A stretch of DNA of 12,698 bases from assembly GCA_002419025.1 (NCBI GenBank), contig DIFG01000039.1, positions 7,912 through 20,609 on the forward strand, read 5' to 3'. Made by a program: the position numbers and the translations under genes. The stretch comes from Deltaproteobacteria bacterium UBA5754. Lineage in GTDB: Bacteria > Desulfobacterota > Dissulfuribacteria > Dissulfuribacterales > UBA5754. The notes under the pieces are model-generated. The model had not been told where the DNA came from and did no database searches. It saw nothing but the letters and a program-made list of their open reading frames with translations. Shown one piece after another: positions 1 to 6,864 of this stretch. The stretch's first letter is position 1; every line of letters begins with the position of its first letter.

Positions 1-65
1 GCATCTCGGGCTTTTTGAGCGGGATCAGATTTTGAGGTTTTTGAAGTGCGATCTGTCTCAGTGAA

Positions 66-407
66 TCACGTCGAGAGATGATGACCCACCCGCCGTGCCG
101 CATCCTCCATGGAAAGCCCATGGACGTGAAAGACCTTTTCCCTGCCCCTTCCCCCCGCGCGCAGATCCACGTCCCCGATAGGGACCCCGAACACCTGGGC
201 GAGGAAACGCCGGCATTCCCTGTTCGCCTCTCCATCCGCCGGAAGGGCCTTGATCTTCACCTTGAGAGATCCGCCGTGGAGACCCGTGATCCCGCTTTGA
301 CCAGATCGGGGGACCGCATGGACCCTGACGAGCACCCCTGATTCACCGAGACTCGAAAGAAAGGGCATGCGGGATGAAAGGTCCTCGCCGCCAGTCTCCC
401 TACACAT
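66..407 (-). CDS. DUF167 / YggU family protein
   Basis: This is a small soluble protein of 113 residues from the ATG at 407. The body matches the DUF167/YggU family: a start such as GVLVRVHAVPRSGQSGI, then a SLKVKIKALPADGEAN block, and a C-terminal helix after the VDLRAGGRGREKVFHV strand. Family members are about 95-100 residues, and their biochemical function is not established. The first ATG overlaps the tyrA stop by 8 bases and has a poor ribosome binding site. A second in-frame ATG at 366-368 would give 100 residues, closer to family length, so the true start is uncertain. It is the last gene visible in the permease-tyrA unit. There is no hairpin terminator in the 65 bases beyond it. The family call is from motif recognition; a role with TyrA is not implied. 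Confidence 0.85.
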   Translation of the reverse strand: MCRETGGEDLSSRMPFLSSLGESGVLVRVHAVPRSGQSGITGLHGGSLKVKIKALPADGEANRECRRFLAQVFGVPIGDVDLRAGGRGREKVFHVHGLSMEDAARRVGHHLST

Positions 408-1284
408 GGGGCGCTTCGCTCTCCTGAAAAAGCCTCCTGCCCATATCCTGCACCTCCCGGAAGATCCTGATAAAGAGATCCCGGTCCCGCGTCTTTATGC
501 ATTCCCTTATCCGTTCCGCCTCTTTGCTGAAGAGGGCAAGGATCTCATCCGTGTGGGGATTGTCCATCTGAATCGTTGCGTAGAGCTCCGGATCCTGAAC
601 GGCGAGCCGGGAGACTATCCGCATCTGTAGCTCGAAACTCGGGGTAGCCAGGGCCTGAAGCAAGGCAAGGTCCATTCCCTCCTCCTGAATCGCCTTTCCC
701 ATACTCAGGAGCAGGTAGTGATTCAGGGCCTGAACCCACGCCATGATCCGGTCGTGGGTATCGGCCTCGACGATGTGGGTGATGCCCCCCCTGCCTGCGA
801 GAAAACCCTCCCACCAGCTCAACCATCGTTTTCCCCTGCCTGGACAGAGGGCGATGCGTCTTCCCGCAAGAGATTCCTCCCCGGGTCCGAAAAGGGGATG
901 GGAGCCCACGACCGCGCACGAACTATGTGCGAGCATGGTCGCCACCTGAGTCCTTTTCAGTGAGCAGAGATCTGTGAGAAAAGCCTGCTCGGGCATAATG
1001 GGACCGATGGAGGCCACAATCTCCGGAAAGACATCCATAGGGACGGAGACGATCACCACGTCGCAGGATGCGGCCAAATCCTCCGGGCGGAGGGAAGTGT
1101 CCCGGTCCGCGAGCAAGACCGGAAGTCCAGCCTCCTCAAAAAGGCGCGCAAACCAACGTCCCATACGGCCATGTCCCCCTATGATCCCGATCCTCGGAAC
1201 GGATCCTGTTACCATAGGCCCCATACCTTGGAGGAAAGGCCCTTTTCCGTTCGGAGAGCGGTCCGTCTCTTCTGCTCTGGTCAC
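400..1284 (-). CDS. tyrA: Prephenate dehydrogenase (TyrA), monofunctional
   Basis: This enzyme oxidatively decarboxylates prephenate to 4-hydroxyphenylpyruvate with NAD(P)+, the tyrosine branch of aromatic amino acid synthesis, in the cytoplasm. Near the N-terminus is a Rossmann motif (GIIGGHGRMG, residues 33-42). Then come SVPM (80-83) and GSHPLFGP (127-134), where H129 corresponds to the catalytic histidine of the family. The helical C-terminal half (MAWVQALNHY, AVQDPELYATI) resembles the dehydrogenase half of the E. coli T-protein; no chorismate mutase domain is fused. The chosen GTG start overlaps the TGA of the upstream permease (GTGA, 1281-1284), which suggests translational coupling. 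It leaves about 30 residues before the Rossmann fold, so internal ATGs at 1224 or 1215 are possible. Its place behind two ABC permease genes is unusual and no functional link is evident. Confidence 0.93.
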   Translation of the reverse strand: MTRAEETDRSPNGKGPFLQGMGPMVTGSVPRIGIIGGHGRMGRWFARLFEEAGLPVLLADRDTSLRPEDLAASCDVVIVSVPMDVFPEIVASIGPIMPEQAFLTDLCSLKRTQVATMLAHSSCAVVGSHPLFGPGEESLAGRRIALCPGRGKRWLSWWEGFLAGRGGITHIVEADTHDRIMAWVQALNHYLLLSMGKAIQEEGMDLALLQALATPSFELQMRIVSRLAVQDPELYATIQMDNPHTDEILALFSKEAERIRECIKTRDRDLFIRIFREVQDMGRRLFQESEAPHV

Positions 1285-2504
1285 GATCTCAATACCTCAA
1301 TGGGTTCGATTGCCGTTGCCCTGCGGGCCGGGTAGATCCCTGACAGGATACCAATCAGTACGGATGCGGCAAAGGCGGAAAGGTGTCCGATGCCTGATGA
1401 GGAGACAGGAAGATCGGCTACACGAAAAATAACAAGGTTCAATGCCATGCCTGCCAGCATCCCCGCCGTGCCTCCAGCCACGGAGATGAGTGAAGATTCC
1501 GTGAGAAACTGAAAGACTATATCCCTCTTTCTCCCCCCGACCGCCCGCCGAAGTCCGATCTCCATTCGTCTTTCGTTTACGATGAGGATCATGATGGAAA
1601 GTATCCCGATCCCCCCAATGGAAAAGGATATGATGGATGAGACCGTGCCGAGGGTACCAATCATCCTCATGGCCTGGGTCTTCAAGGCGGAGACGTCCCG
1701 AATGTCAATCACCGTGAAGTCGTCCTTTTCACCCGGACTGATCCGGTGGAGGAGCCGAAGGATGTCCACAATGCCGCGCCTCGCCCCCATCATCCTAGAC
1801 TCTTCGTCGATCTTTACGAAGATGGAATCCACGTAATCCCTGTTGGCAATCCGATGGAGAAACGTCGAAAGGGGCACGAAGACCTGACTGTCCTGATCGG
1901 CCCCAGAAACGTCGGCCCCCTTCTCCTCCATGACGCCGACGACCTGCATGGGGATACGCCACACCATGACGTACCGCCCAACGGGATCCTCGTTTCCAAA
2001 AAGCTTCCAGGCGATCTTGCTGCCGAGCACCACCACCCTGGCCAGATCCCTTTCCTCACGCTCCCCCCAGAAGGCCCCCTGCATGGGTCGGAACTCCCGG
2101 ACACGGGGAAAGTTCGTCGTCACTCCCACGACGAGTGTGGCAGGAAGGACATTCCCCTGGTAACGCACCGGGAAGACCTTGCTTCCGGACGGCGAAACCG
2201 CCTCCACGCCCAGGATCTGATCCCCAATGGCCCGGGCGTCATCAACCGTGAGGGTGTTGGCATCGCTCATGAGCCTGGTCCGTGGGCCGTGGCTGACGAC
2301 GACACCGCTTTTGACTATGAGAAGCCTATCTCCGAGCTTGCGCGTCTCGTTTTCTGTCTTTTCGGTCAGGGAATCCGTCACCCCGGAGACCACGATAAGG
2401 GAAAGGGTTCCGAGAAAGACGCCGAGGGACGCAAGAATGGTCCTGATACGAAAATTCTCCAAGGATCTCATGGCGATGAGGAGATTCAAGAAAAAACGGC
2501 TCAC
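1281..2504 (-). CDS. MacB/FtsX-type ABC transporter permease (second of pair)
   Basis: This inner-membrane permease has 407 residues. It has an N-terminal transmembrane segment (about 22-43), a long periplasmic MacB_PCD-like domain (about 44-280), and three C-terminal transmembrane segments with the FtsX signature: NERRMEIGLRRAVGGRKRDI at about 310-329, which would contact an ATPase. The end PARRATAIEPIEVLRS is typical of the family. In known systems such permeases work mechanically with a separate or fused ATPase to move substrates across the periplasm or outer membrane (MacB, LolCDE, FtsEX). No ATPase domain is fused and none is encoded in the window. It starts with GTG, overlapping the stop of the preceding permease by four bases (GTGA, 2501-2504), so the two probably form a heterodimer. 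The substrate cannot be told from sequence. Confidence 0.9.
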   Translation of the reverse strand: MSRFFLNLLIAMRSLENFRIRTILASLGVFLGTLSLIVVSGVTDSLTEKTENETRKLGDRLLIVKSGVVVSHGPRTRLMSDANTLTVDDARAIGDQILGVEAVSPSGSKVFPVRYQGNVLPATLVVGVTTNFPRVREFRPMQGAFWGEREERDLARVVVLGSKIAWKLFGNEDPVGRYVMVWRIPMQVVGVMEEKGADVSGADQDSQVFVPLSTFLHRIANRDYVDSIFVKIDEESRMMGARRGIVDILRLLHRISPGEKDDFTVIDIRDVSALKTQAMRMIGTLGTVSSIISFSIGGIGILSIMILIVNERRMEIGLRRAVGGRKRDIVFQFLTESSLISVAGGTAGMLAGMALNLVIFRVADLPVSSSGIGHLSAFAASVLIGILSGIYPARRATAIEPIEVLRS

Positions 2505-3712
2505 GAGCGGAGGGCCTCAAGGGGGGTAAGTCGGGCCGCCTTCCGTGCAGGCTGCAGTCCGAATACGAGACCAACGACCGTGGAAAGCGCCATTCCCACG
2601 GCAAGCGCACGCCAGGAAAAATGCAAGGGGAAATCCGCCACAAAGGCAAGGAGACGGGACGATGGGACGGCGAGAAGAAAACCGAAAAGACCGCCGGCGG
2701 TCGTGAGAAGAAGGGCCTCTGCGAGGAATTGCAGGAGGATCTCTCTGCGGCGGGCCCCGAGGGCCCGGCGTATGCCGATCTCCCGTGTCCTTTCGGCCAC
2801 GGAAAGGAGAAAGAGGTTGGCCAGGACGAATCCGGCGACAACGAGAGAGATCGTCCCTGTGATTCCAAGAAAAACAACAAGGGATCCGGTCAGGGCGACG
2901 AGAAAGGTGATGATCTCCGTTGGAGAAATGACACGAAAATCATCAGGCTGGCCATCAGGGATGCCGTGGCGGTCGCGCAGAAAAGTCCGGAGTTCCTCTG
3001 TGTATTCCTCGATCCGGTCTTGATCCAAAAAACGGACCCGAAAGGCGCTGATATATTCCCTCTCGTTCTTGATCTTTCTCATGACGGTCGTAATGGGCAT
3101 CACAAGACGGTCGTCCAGATTGGCGCCATGGGTGGCCATCCCCCGTTCTCCAAGCATCCCGATAACCTGGACAGGGATCCCCTTGACGATGACTGTGCGT
3201 CCGACGGGCTCTTCGTCCCCGAAGAGTTCCCTGGCGAGAAAGGCCCCGATGAGGGCGACCTTTCTGGCCCCTTTCACGTGATCGTCAGTGATATCGGAGC
3301 CCCTGACGACCGGCCACGTCCAGGCCAGACTGAAGTTGCTTCCGGCCCCTACTACCAAGGTCCTATATTTCTTGGACCGGTAGGACACCGGGACGTCGCC
3401 TTGAGAACTCAATGGCACACCGATATATACGGTGGGAAACCGCTCCAAAACAGCGCGCATGTCCTCGATGGTCAGGGTCTTTTCCCTCTGGCCTATGGCG
3501 CGTGCCTCGTCGCTTCCCCCAATGACGAGGAGGGAGTCAGGGCCGAATCTGCCGACGATCTCGTATGCCTTTTGATACGCCCCCTCTGTCGCCGCAACAA
3601 TGACCGTCAGGGAACCGACGCCAAGGGCGACGCTCAGCAGGCTGAAAACGGCCCGCAAACGAAAGGCTGAGACTGCCTGAAGGGATTGACGCAAAAGGCA
3701 TGAGACTTGCAT
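2501..3712 (-). CDS. MacB/FtsX-type ABC transporter permease (first of pair)
   Basis: This permease has 403 residues and the same architecture as its downstream partner. It has an N-terminal membrane segment (about 21-43, AVFSLLSVALGVGSLTVIVA), a periplasmic MacB_PCD-like domain to about 265, then transmembrane segments around 268-305 and beyond. The FtsX signature ERTREIGIRRALGARRREIL (307-326) precedes the last two membrane helices. The end, ARKAARLTPLEALRS, is characteristic. The ATG at 3710-3712 has an AGGA ribosome binding site about 7 bases upstream. It is the first gene of a unit continuing into the second permease, tyrA and yggU. The 160 bases upstream separate it from the CheZ-like gene, so it probably has its own promoter, although I could not identify a convincing one. 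The missing ATPase must be encoded elsewhere if the transporter works. Confidence 0.9.
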   Translation of the reverse strand: MQVSCLLRQSLQAVSAFRLRAVFSLLSVALGVGSLTVIVAATEGAYQKAYEIVGRFGPDSLLVIGGSDEARAIGQREKTLTIEDMRAVLERFPTVYIGVPLSSQGDVPVSYRSKKYRTLVVGAGSNFSLAWTWPVVRGSDITDDHVKGARKVALIGAFLARELFGDEEPVGRTVIVKGIPVQVIGMLGERGMATHGANLDDRLVMPITTVMRKIKNEREYISAFRVRFLDQDRIEEYTEELRTFLRDRHGIPDGQPDDFRVISPTEIITFLVALTGSLVVFLGITGTISLVVAGFVLANLFLLSVAERTREIGIRRALGARRREILLQFLAEALLLTTAGGLFGFLLAVPSSRLLAFVADFPLHFSWRALAVGMALSTVVGLVFGLQPARKAARLTPLEALRS

Positions 3713-3872
3713 TTCAATCCTGATGACTTATTTTTTTGATCTGAACTAAAAAAATGATGGAGTCCCTAAAATGAAATGCATAAAAAATCCCAACAGACCG
3801 ACCCAGCCGGCTATCTGCGCCAATTGTAAGCGAAAATGTGCCCGTGCAGGCAAGAGGGCCAGGCAAAAGGGA
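3713..3872. other. 160-bp intergenic gap between permease and CheZ-like genes
   Basis: This gap is locally AT-rich. It contains T and A runs (3731-3737 and 3748-3754) that could pair as an all-A/T 8-bp hairpin with a 10-base loop. I see no GC-rich hairpin with a T tract that would end the CheZ-like transcript. It holds most of the candidate plus-strand 37-codon ORF. It probably also contains the minus-strand promoter of the permease unit, but no pair of boxes stands out. Confidence 0.5.
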
Positions 3873-3884
3873 TCAGAATCCTAA
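3771..3884 (+). CDS. Candidate small Cys-containing basic protein (37 aa), unrecognised
   Basis: This is a plus-strand ORF of 37 codons, ATG at 3771 to TAA at 3882-3884. It has a plausible Shine-Dalgarno GGAG (3759-3762) eight bases before the ATG. The product is strongly basic (many K and R, few acidic residues). It has four cysteines, C3, C16, C19 and C23, the last three spaced C-x2-C-x3-C, which hints at metal binding or a ribbon-like fold. Its last 12 bases overlap the 3' end of the convergent CheZ-like gene. A weak promoter-like pair, TTGCAT (3707-3712) and TATTTT (3729-3734) with a 16-base spacer, lies upstream. I do not recognise a family. It could be a chance ORF, but the ribosome binding site and placement in an otherwise unexplained gap make it worth recording. 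Confidence 0.4.
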   Translation: MKCIKNPNRPTQPAICANCKRKCARAGKRARQKGSES

Positions 3885-4580
3885 TTCCGCAAGGATGGAA
3901 TCCACCTCTTTTTGCTGCACCCCTTCCTGAGGGCCTGAAATAAGTTCCAGTGCCCGCTGTTTCTCCTTGAGGGTTACTTCCTCGTCCTGACCAAGCTTCT
4001 TGCCCCTTATCCTCACGCCGGCACTCACCATGATCCTGAGAAGGGCCTTCTCCACGCTTCTGACCGCGTCAACGGCCTTTTTGACCCGCTGACCCGTGAT
4101 GTCCTGAAAGGAACACGCCGCGAAGATCTCGAGGATATCCCCGTCTCTTTGATCGCATACGGAGAGAATCGCCTGGCGGATATCTACGTCGGATATTTTC
4201 AACGCCTGCTCCCGTACAGCGGCAAGCCCACCTTGCAGACCCTCGGCCAGGTCCATTATCCGGTTCGTCGCCTGTTCCGTAGCCCTCACCACCGCCTCGA
4301 GCTGATCCGAGACCTCCTGAAAGGCAGCCCCTGTCTGGGAACCAGAGGATTGGACCTCATGAAGCGTCTTCTTGAACTGTGCGATGGTCTCGTAGGCCTC
4401 ATGGATGCCGTCCCGCATTTCCATGGCCAGATCCTTATAGAACTGGCTCTCGATCACGTATCTCGTAAACCCTTCCATCTCCTCGCGGAAACAATCCCTG
4501 ATGGATGCCCGAATATCCTCGCGAAGTCCAGGGATTTGGGATGCGGAGATTTCTGTCCAACCGCTTTCGGAATCCTTCAT
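3873..4580 (-). CDS. CheZ-family protein phosphatase (orphan)
   Basis: This cytoplasmic protein has 235 residues and is mostly helical. CheZ dephosphorylates phosphorylated CheY by inserting a glutamine into its active site. The hallmark is present: CSFQDITGQRVKKAV at 156-170, with D160 and Q164 matching the catalytic D143/Q147 pair of E. coli CheZ (D-x3-Q). The helices before it (about 50-130) suit the long CheZ hairpin. The C-terminal VDSILAELGF (226-235) closely resembles the CheY-binding tail of E. coli CheZ, joined by a polar linker rich in K, E and Q. Both functional ends are therefore intact. It starts with ATG overlapping the stop of the upstream zinc-ribbon gene (ATGA, 4577-4580), after a GGAAGG-type ribosome binding site. 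No che or flagellar gene is in the window, so its partner response regulator lies elsewhere. Confidence 0.88.
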   Translation of the reverse strand: MKDSESGWTEISASQIPGLREDIRASIRDCFREEMEGFTRYVIESQFYKDLAMEMRDGIHEAYETIAQFKKTLHEVQSSGSQTGAAFQEVSDQLEAVVRATEQATNRIMDLAEGLQGGLAAVREQALKISDVDIRQAILSVCDQRDGDILEIFAACSFQDITGQRVKKAVDAVRSVEKALLRIMVSAGVRIRGKKLGQDEEVTLKEKQRALELISGPQEGVQQKEVDSILAELGF

Positions 4581-4834
4581 GCTTCACCTTCCTCAGGTCC
4601 GCTGTGCGGCGCGATATAGCACTGGTCGTCCCCCCATCTGCTTCGCTCTCTCCGGTATCCGAGGAAAAAGACGGCCGCGAACCCGAGGCCCACGCCGAGG
4701 AAGGCGAAAAAAACCCCGGTCGGCGAAAGGGCCGTGCCGGACGGGGCCGGCTCGCTTTCCCTGCCGCACCATCGGCAGACCTGGGCATCCTTCCTGATTC
4801 GTTCCTTGCAGTACGGGCAGATTCTACCGAACAT
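4577..4834 (-). CDS. Small zinc-ribbon single-pass membrane protein
   Basis: This 85-residue protein has an N-terminal zinc ribbon with two CxxC knuckles, CPYC (C6, C9) and CRWC (C20, C23). A Pro/Ser linker (about 28-39) leads to one hydrophobic segment (about 40-59, rich in F, G and A). A positively charged stop (YRRERSR) and an acidic tail ending GPEEGEA follow. The charge pattern is compatible with a membrane anchor, but orientation is not certain. The ATG at 4832-4834 is preceded by a strong GGAGG site and a nearer TAGGAG. It lies 34 bases after tsaB and overlaps the CheZ-like start by four bases (ATGA). Such zinc-ribbon membrane proteins are widespread and mostly uncharacterised. The coupling to a CheZ homologue raises the possibility that it tethers or senses for the phosphatase, which is inference only. 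Confidence 0.8.
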   Translation of the reverse strand: MFGRICPYCKERIRKDAQVCRWCGRESEPAPSGTALSPTGVFFAFLGVGLGFAAVFFLGYRRERSRWGDDQCYIAPHSGPEEGEA

Positions 4835-4868
4835 CTCCTACACCTCCACGGGTATGAGGCCCGACGGA

Positions 4869-5579
4869 TCAAACGCCTTCGTGTGCAGCGTGGGCGATCT
4901 CCGCGTCCGACGGCCGGATGTATAAGGGCTCCAAGGTCATGATATCATGGGGGAGCATGCCGCGGGAGATTTTCCTTGATGCAATGAACCCTACTGTTGC
5001 GGCACGGGGATGTGCGAGATGACCTGGGACCGGCACGACCCGATCCCCAAGGGCGTCCAGAAAGATGGGTGCATATCGCACAAATCCGTCTCCCAAAAAA
5101 AAGATCCTACCCTGGGCCGGAAGAAGGGAAACGAGCCGGGCAGGGGCAAGGGCGAGGGGCGGGCCCTCGGGAATGGGAAGACCCGTTTCTCCGCAGATTC
5201 GATACCATGCCCCGTAGACCTGGGACTTACGTGCGTCGAGAACCGGACAGACGATCTCACCGGGTGCAGCCGAGACATGGCTCGCCAGGGCATCGAGCGA
5301 AGGGATGCCGTAGAGAGGCACGCCGAGGGAATAGGCAAAGCCCTTGGCCATGGCAAGTCCGATCCTCAGCCCTGTAAAGCTTCCGGGGCCGATCCCCACG
5401 GCTATATGACGAATCTCCTGCCATGTGATGCCGACCTTGGCAAAAAGCCATTCGGCCATGGGAATGAGACGGCGCGAATAGGTCTCATGCGTGCTCAAGG
5501 AGACCTCTCCAAGGAGGACCTCCCCCTCGAGGAGGGCGACGCCCCCAGTACTTCCGGATGTCTCGATGGCAAAAAGCAC
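4869..5579 (-). CDS. tsaB: tRNA threonylcarbamoyladenosine biosynthesis protein TsaB
   Basis: TsaB is the dimerisation partner of TsaD in the complex (with TsaE) that transfers threonylcarbamoyl to A37 of ANN-decoding tRNAs. The 236-residue product has the ASKHA-like start LFAIETSGSTGGVALLEG, the family signature GIGPGSFTGLRIG (62-74), a DARKSQVY block, and the typical end PLYIRPSDAE. Length and motifs fit bacterial TsaB. It starts with GTG at 5577-5579, nine bases after the rseP TGA, with AGGGCGG as ribosome binding site, so it is probably cotranscribed with rseP. Association of tsaB with the rpsB-rseP cluster is consistent with the inferred Desulfobacterota affiliation. Nothing looks damaged. 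Confidence 0.95.
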   Translation of the reverse strand: MLFAIETSGSTGGVALLEGEVLLGEVSLSTHETYSRRLIPMAEWLFAKVGITWQEIRHIAVGIGPGSFTGLRIGLAMAKGFAYSLGVPLYGIPSLDALASHVSAAPGEIVCPVLDARKSQVYGAWYRICGETGLPIPEGPPLALAPARLVSLLPAQGRIFFLGDGFVRYAPIFLDALGDRVVPVPGHLAHPRAATVGFIASRKISRGMLPHDIMTLEPLYIRPSDAEIAHAAHEGV

Positions 5580-5588
5580 GCCGCCCTG

Positions 5589-6674
5589 TCACGGGGTCCC
5601 TGGAGTGGGAATGAGCCCGAAAAGACGTGCGATGTCGTTATAAAAAACGAAGAGCATGAGTGTGCCGATGATGGCCATGCCCACCTTCTGGATGATCTCC
5701 TGCTGTCGCATGGAAAAAGGGCGGCCCCTCAGGGCCTCGATACCGAAGAGAACGAGATGTCCCCCGTCCAGGACCGGAATCGGGAGGAGGTTCAAAAGGC
5801 CGAGGTTGATACTCAGCAAGGCCATGAAAAAGAAGAGGTTCAGGGGCCCGAGTTCTGCCTGCTGGCCGGCCATCTGGGCTATCATGATGGGCCCGCCGAG
5901 ACTCGATAACGGAACGACTCTCTGGATGAGCTTCCAGAACCCCTGGCCTGTGAGCACGATGATGTCCCAGGTACGGGTCCAGGCATGCCCGAAGGCGGAC
6001 AAGGGATCGAGGCGCTCGATCTCGAGGTTACCCGCTGCGGTGACACCGATGACCGGGGTGTTCACCTCCTCTCCGAAGATATTTTTGAGCTTGTCCATGC
6101 GCGGGGTGACGGAAACCTGGAGGATCTGCCCATTTCTTTCGATCTGAAGTGAAATAGCGTCCCCTCCCCCGGCCCTGATGGCACGGGAAACCTCGTCCCA
6201 TGCCCGGATCTCCCGACCGTTTACAGAACGGATGACGTCCCCTGAGACGAGTCCAGCGCCTTCCGCAGGGGAGCCCTGATGGACCTCTCCGATGACCGGC
6301 AAAAGAATGGGATTTCCGTAGGCGAGAAAGATCACAAAGAAGATCGCCCAGGCAAGGCCGAGGTTCGAAAGCGGCCCAGCAGCCACGACCGCCATTCGTT
6401 GCCAGACCGGCCTATGGGAAAAGGAAAAGGGAATATCCTTGGGCTCGACCGGCTCCTCCGGGCTTTCACCGAGCATCTTTACAAAGCCACCGAGGGGGAA
6501 AAGGGAGATGCAGTAATCCGTCCCCCCCCTGACCACCCCCCAGATACGGTTTCCAAAGCCGATGGAAAACTTGAGGACACGGATCCCGAAGGCCCGGGCC
6601 ACGAGGAAATGGCCGAGTTCGTGGATGAAAATGAGCACGCTCAAAACGAGGAGAAAGGACCAGATGGTCTTCAT
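5589..6674 (-). CDS. rseP: Site-2 intramembrane metalloprotease RseP
   Basis: RseP is an inner-membrane zinc protease that cuts anti-sigma factors and signal-peptide remnants within the membrane. Features in the 361 residues: HELGH zinc motif (18-22) in the first membrane helix; LGGFVKMLGE (61-70); a second membrane segment (about 100-125); one PDZ domain (about 125-195, with GSPAEGAGLVSGDVI); the conserved GGPIMIAQMAG block (260-270); and the third zinc ligand in NLLPIPVLDGGH (295-306, LDG) before a final membrane helix (about 333-347). There is one PDZ domain where E. coli RseP has two, as in many non-enteric homologues. The ATG at 6672-6674 has only a weak ribosome binding site. The 190-bp gap upstream carries a large inverted repeat, so expression relative to dxr may be modulated there. 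Confidence 0.96.
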   Translation of the reverse strand: MKTIWSFLLVLSVLIFIHELGHFLVARAFGIRVLKFSIGFGNRIWGVVRGGTDYCISLFPLGGFVKMLGESPEEPVEPKDIPFSFSHRPVWQRMAVVAAGPLSNLGLAWAIFFVIFLAYGNPILLPVIGEVHQGSPAEGAGLVSGDVIRSVNGREIRAWDEVSRAIRAGGGDAISLQIERNGQILQVSVTPRMDKLKNIFGEEVNTPVIGVTAAGNLEIERLDPLSAFGHAWTRTWDIIVLTGQGFWKLIQRVVPLSSLGGPIMIAQMAGQQAELGPLNLFFFMALLSINLGLLNLLPIPVLDGGHLVLFGIEALRGRPFSMRQQEIIQKVGMAIIGTLMLFVFYNDIARLFGLIPTPGTP

Positions 6675-6864
6675 GTAAGGGATACCTGCCTGTTTTCTGA
6701 ATCCGTGGGCCTGCGGCCGGGGTATTTGTTACGTGCGGCAAATAGCCCCCATACATAGGGGCGGATTAGCCGACGGCTCCCGTCCATGGGCGCCTCATTC
6801 CACAAATACCCCGGTCGCAGGCTTATTCTGTGAAATCGAAAGGTTGTGTGCATATCTCACGGAT
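6675..6864. other. dxr-rseP intergenic region
   Basis: This 190-base spacer is by far the longest gap inside the otherwise tightly packed rpsB-to-cheZ run. It is almost entirely filled by the inverted-repeat element at 6709-6822 and its flanking 11-base inverted repeats. I see no convincing ORF and no T-tract terminator for the minus strand. No obvious sigma70 promoter for rseP is visible. Confidence 0.7.

Noticed and set aside
2..64. Open plus-strand frame ending in TGA at 62-64, possibly the C-terminus of a convergent gene
   Set aside because: Only 20 codons are visible, other frames are also open over this length, and no motif can be judged. Continuation beyond the left edge would be needed.
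1746..3023. 425-codon open frame on the plus strand opposite the permease genes
   Set aside because: It lies antisense to two well-supported FtsX-family genes, spans their junction and has low-complexity charged sequence with no family motif. Long antisense frames are expected in GC-rich coding DNA.
2621..3670. 349-codon plus-strand frame opposite the first permease
   Set aside because: Same reason: composition rich in D, G, E and K without motifs, fully inside a recognised gene on the other strand.
3730..3755. ATTTTTTT...AAAAAAAT hairpin as a bidirectional terminator
   Set aside because: The stem has only A-T pairs and would be too weak for a classical intrinsic terminator; more likely simple AT-rich promoter DNA.
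5010..5909. 299-codon plus-strand frame opposite tsaB and rseP
   Set aside because: It crosses the tsaB-rseP junction in antisense and has no recognisable domain; both opposing genes are certain.
6675..6853. Reading frames within the dxr-rseP gap as small proteins
   Set aside because: They are translations of the inverted-repeat element; no ribosome binding site or protein-like composition supports them.
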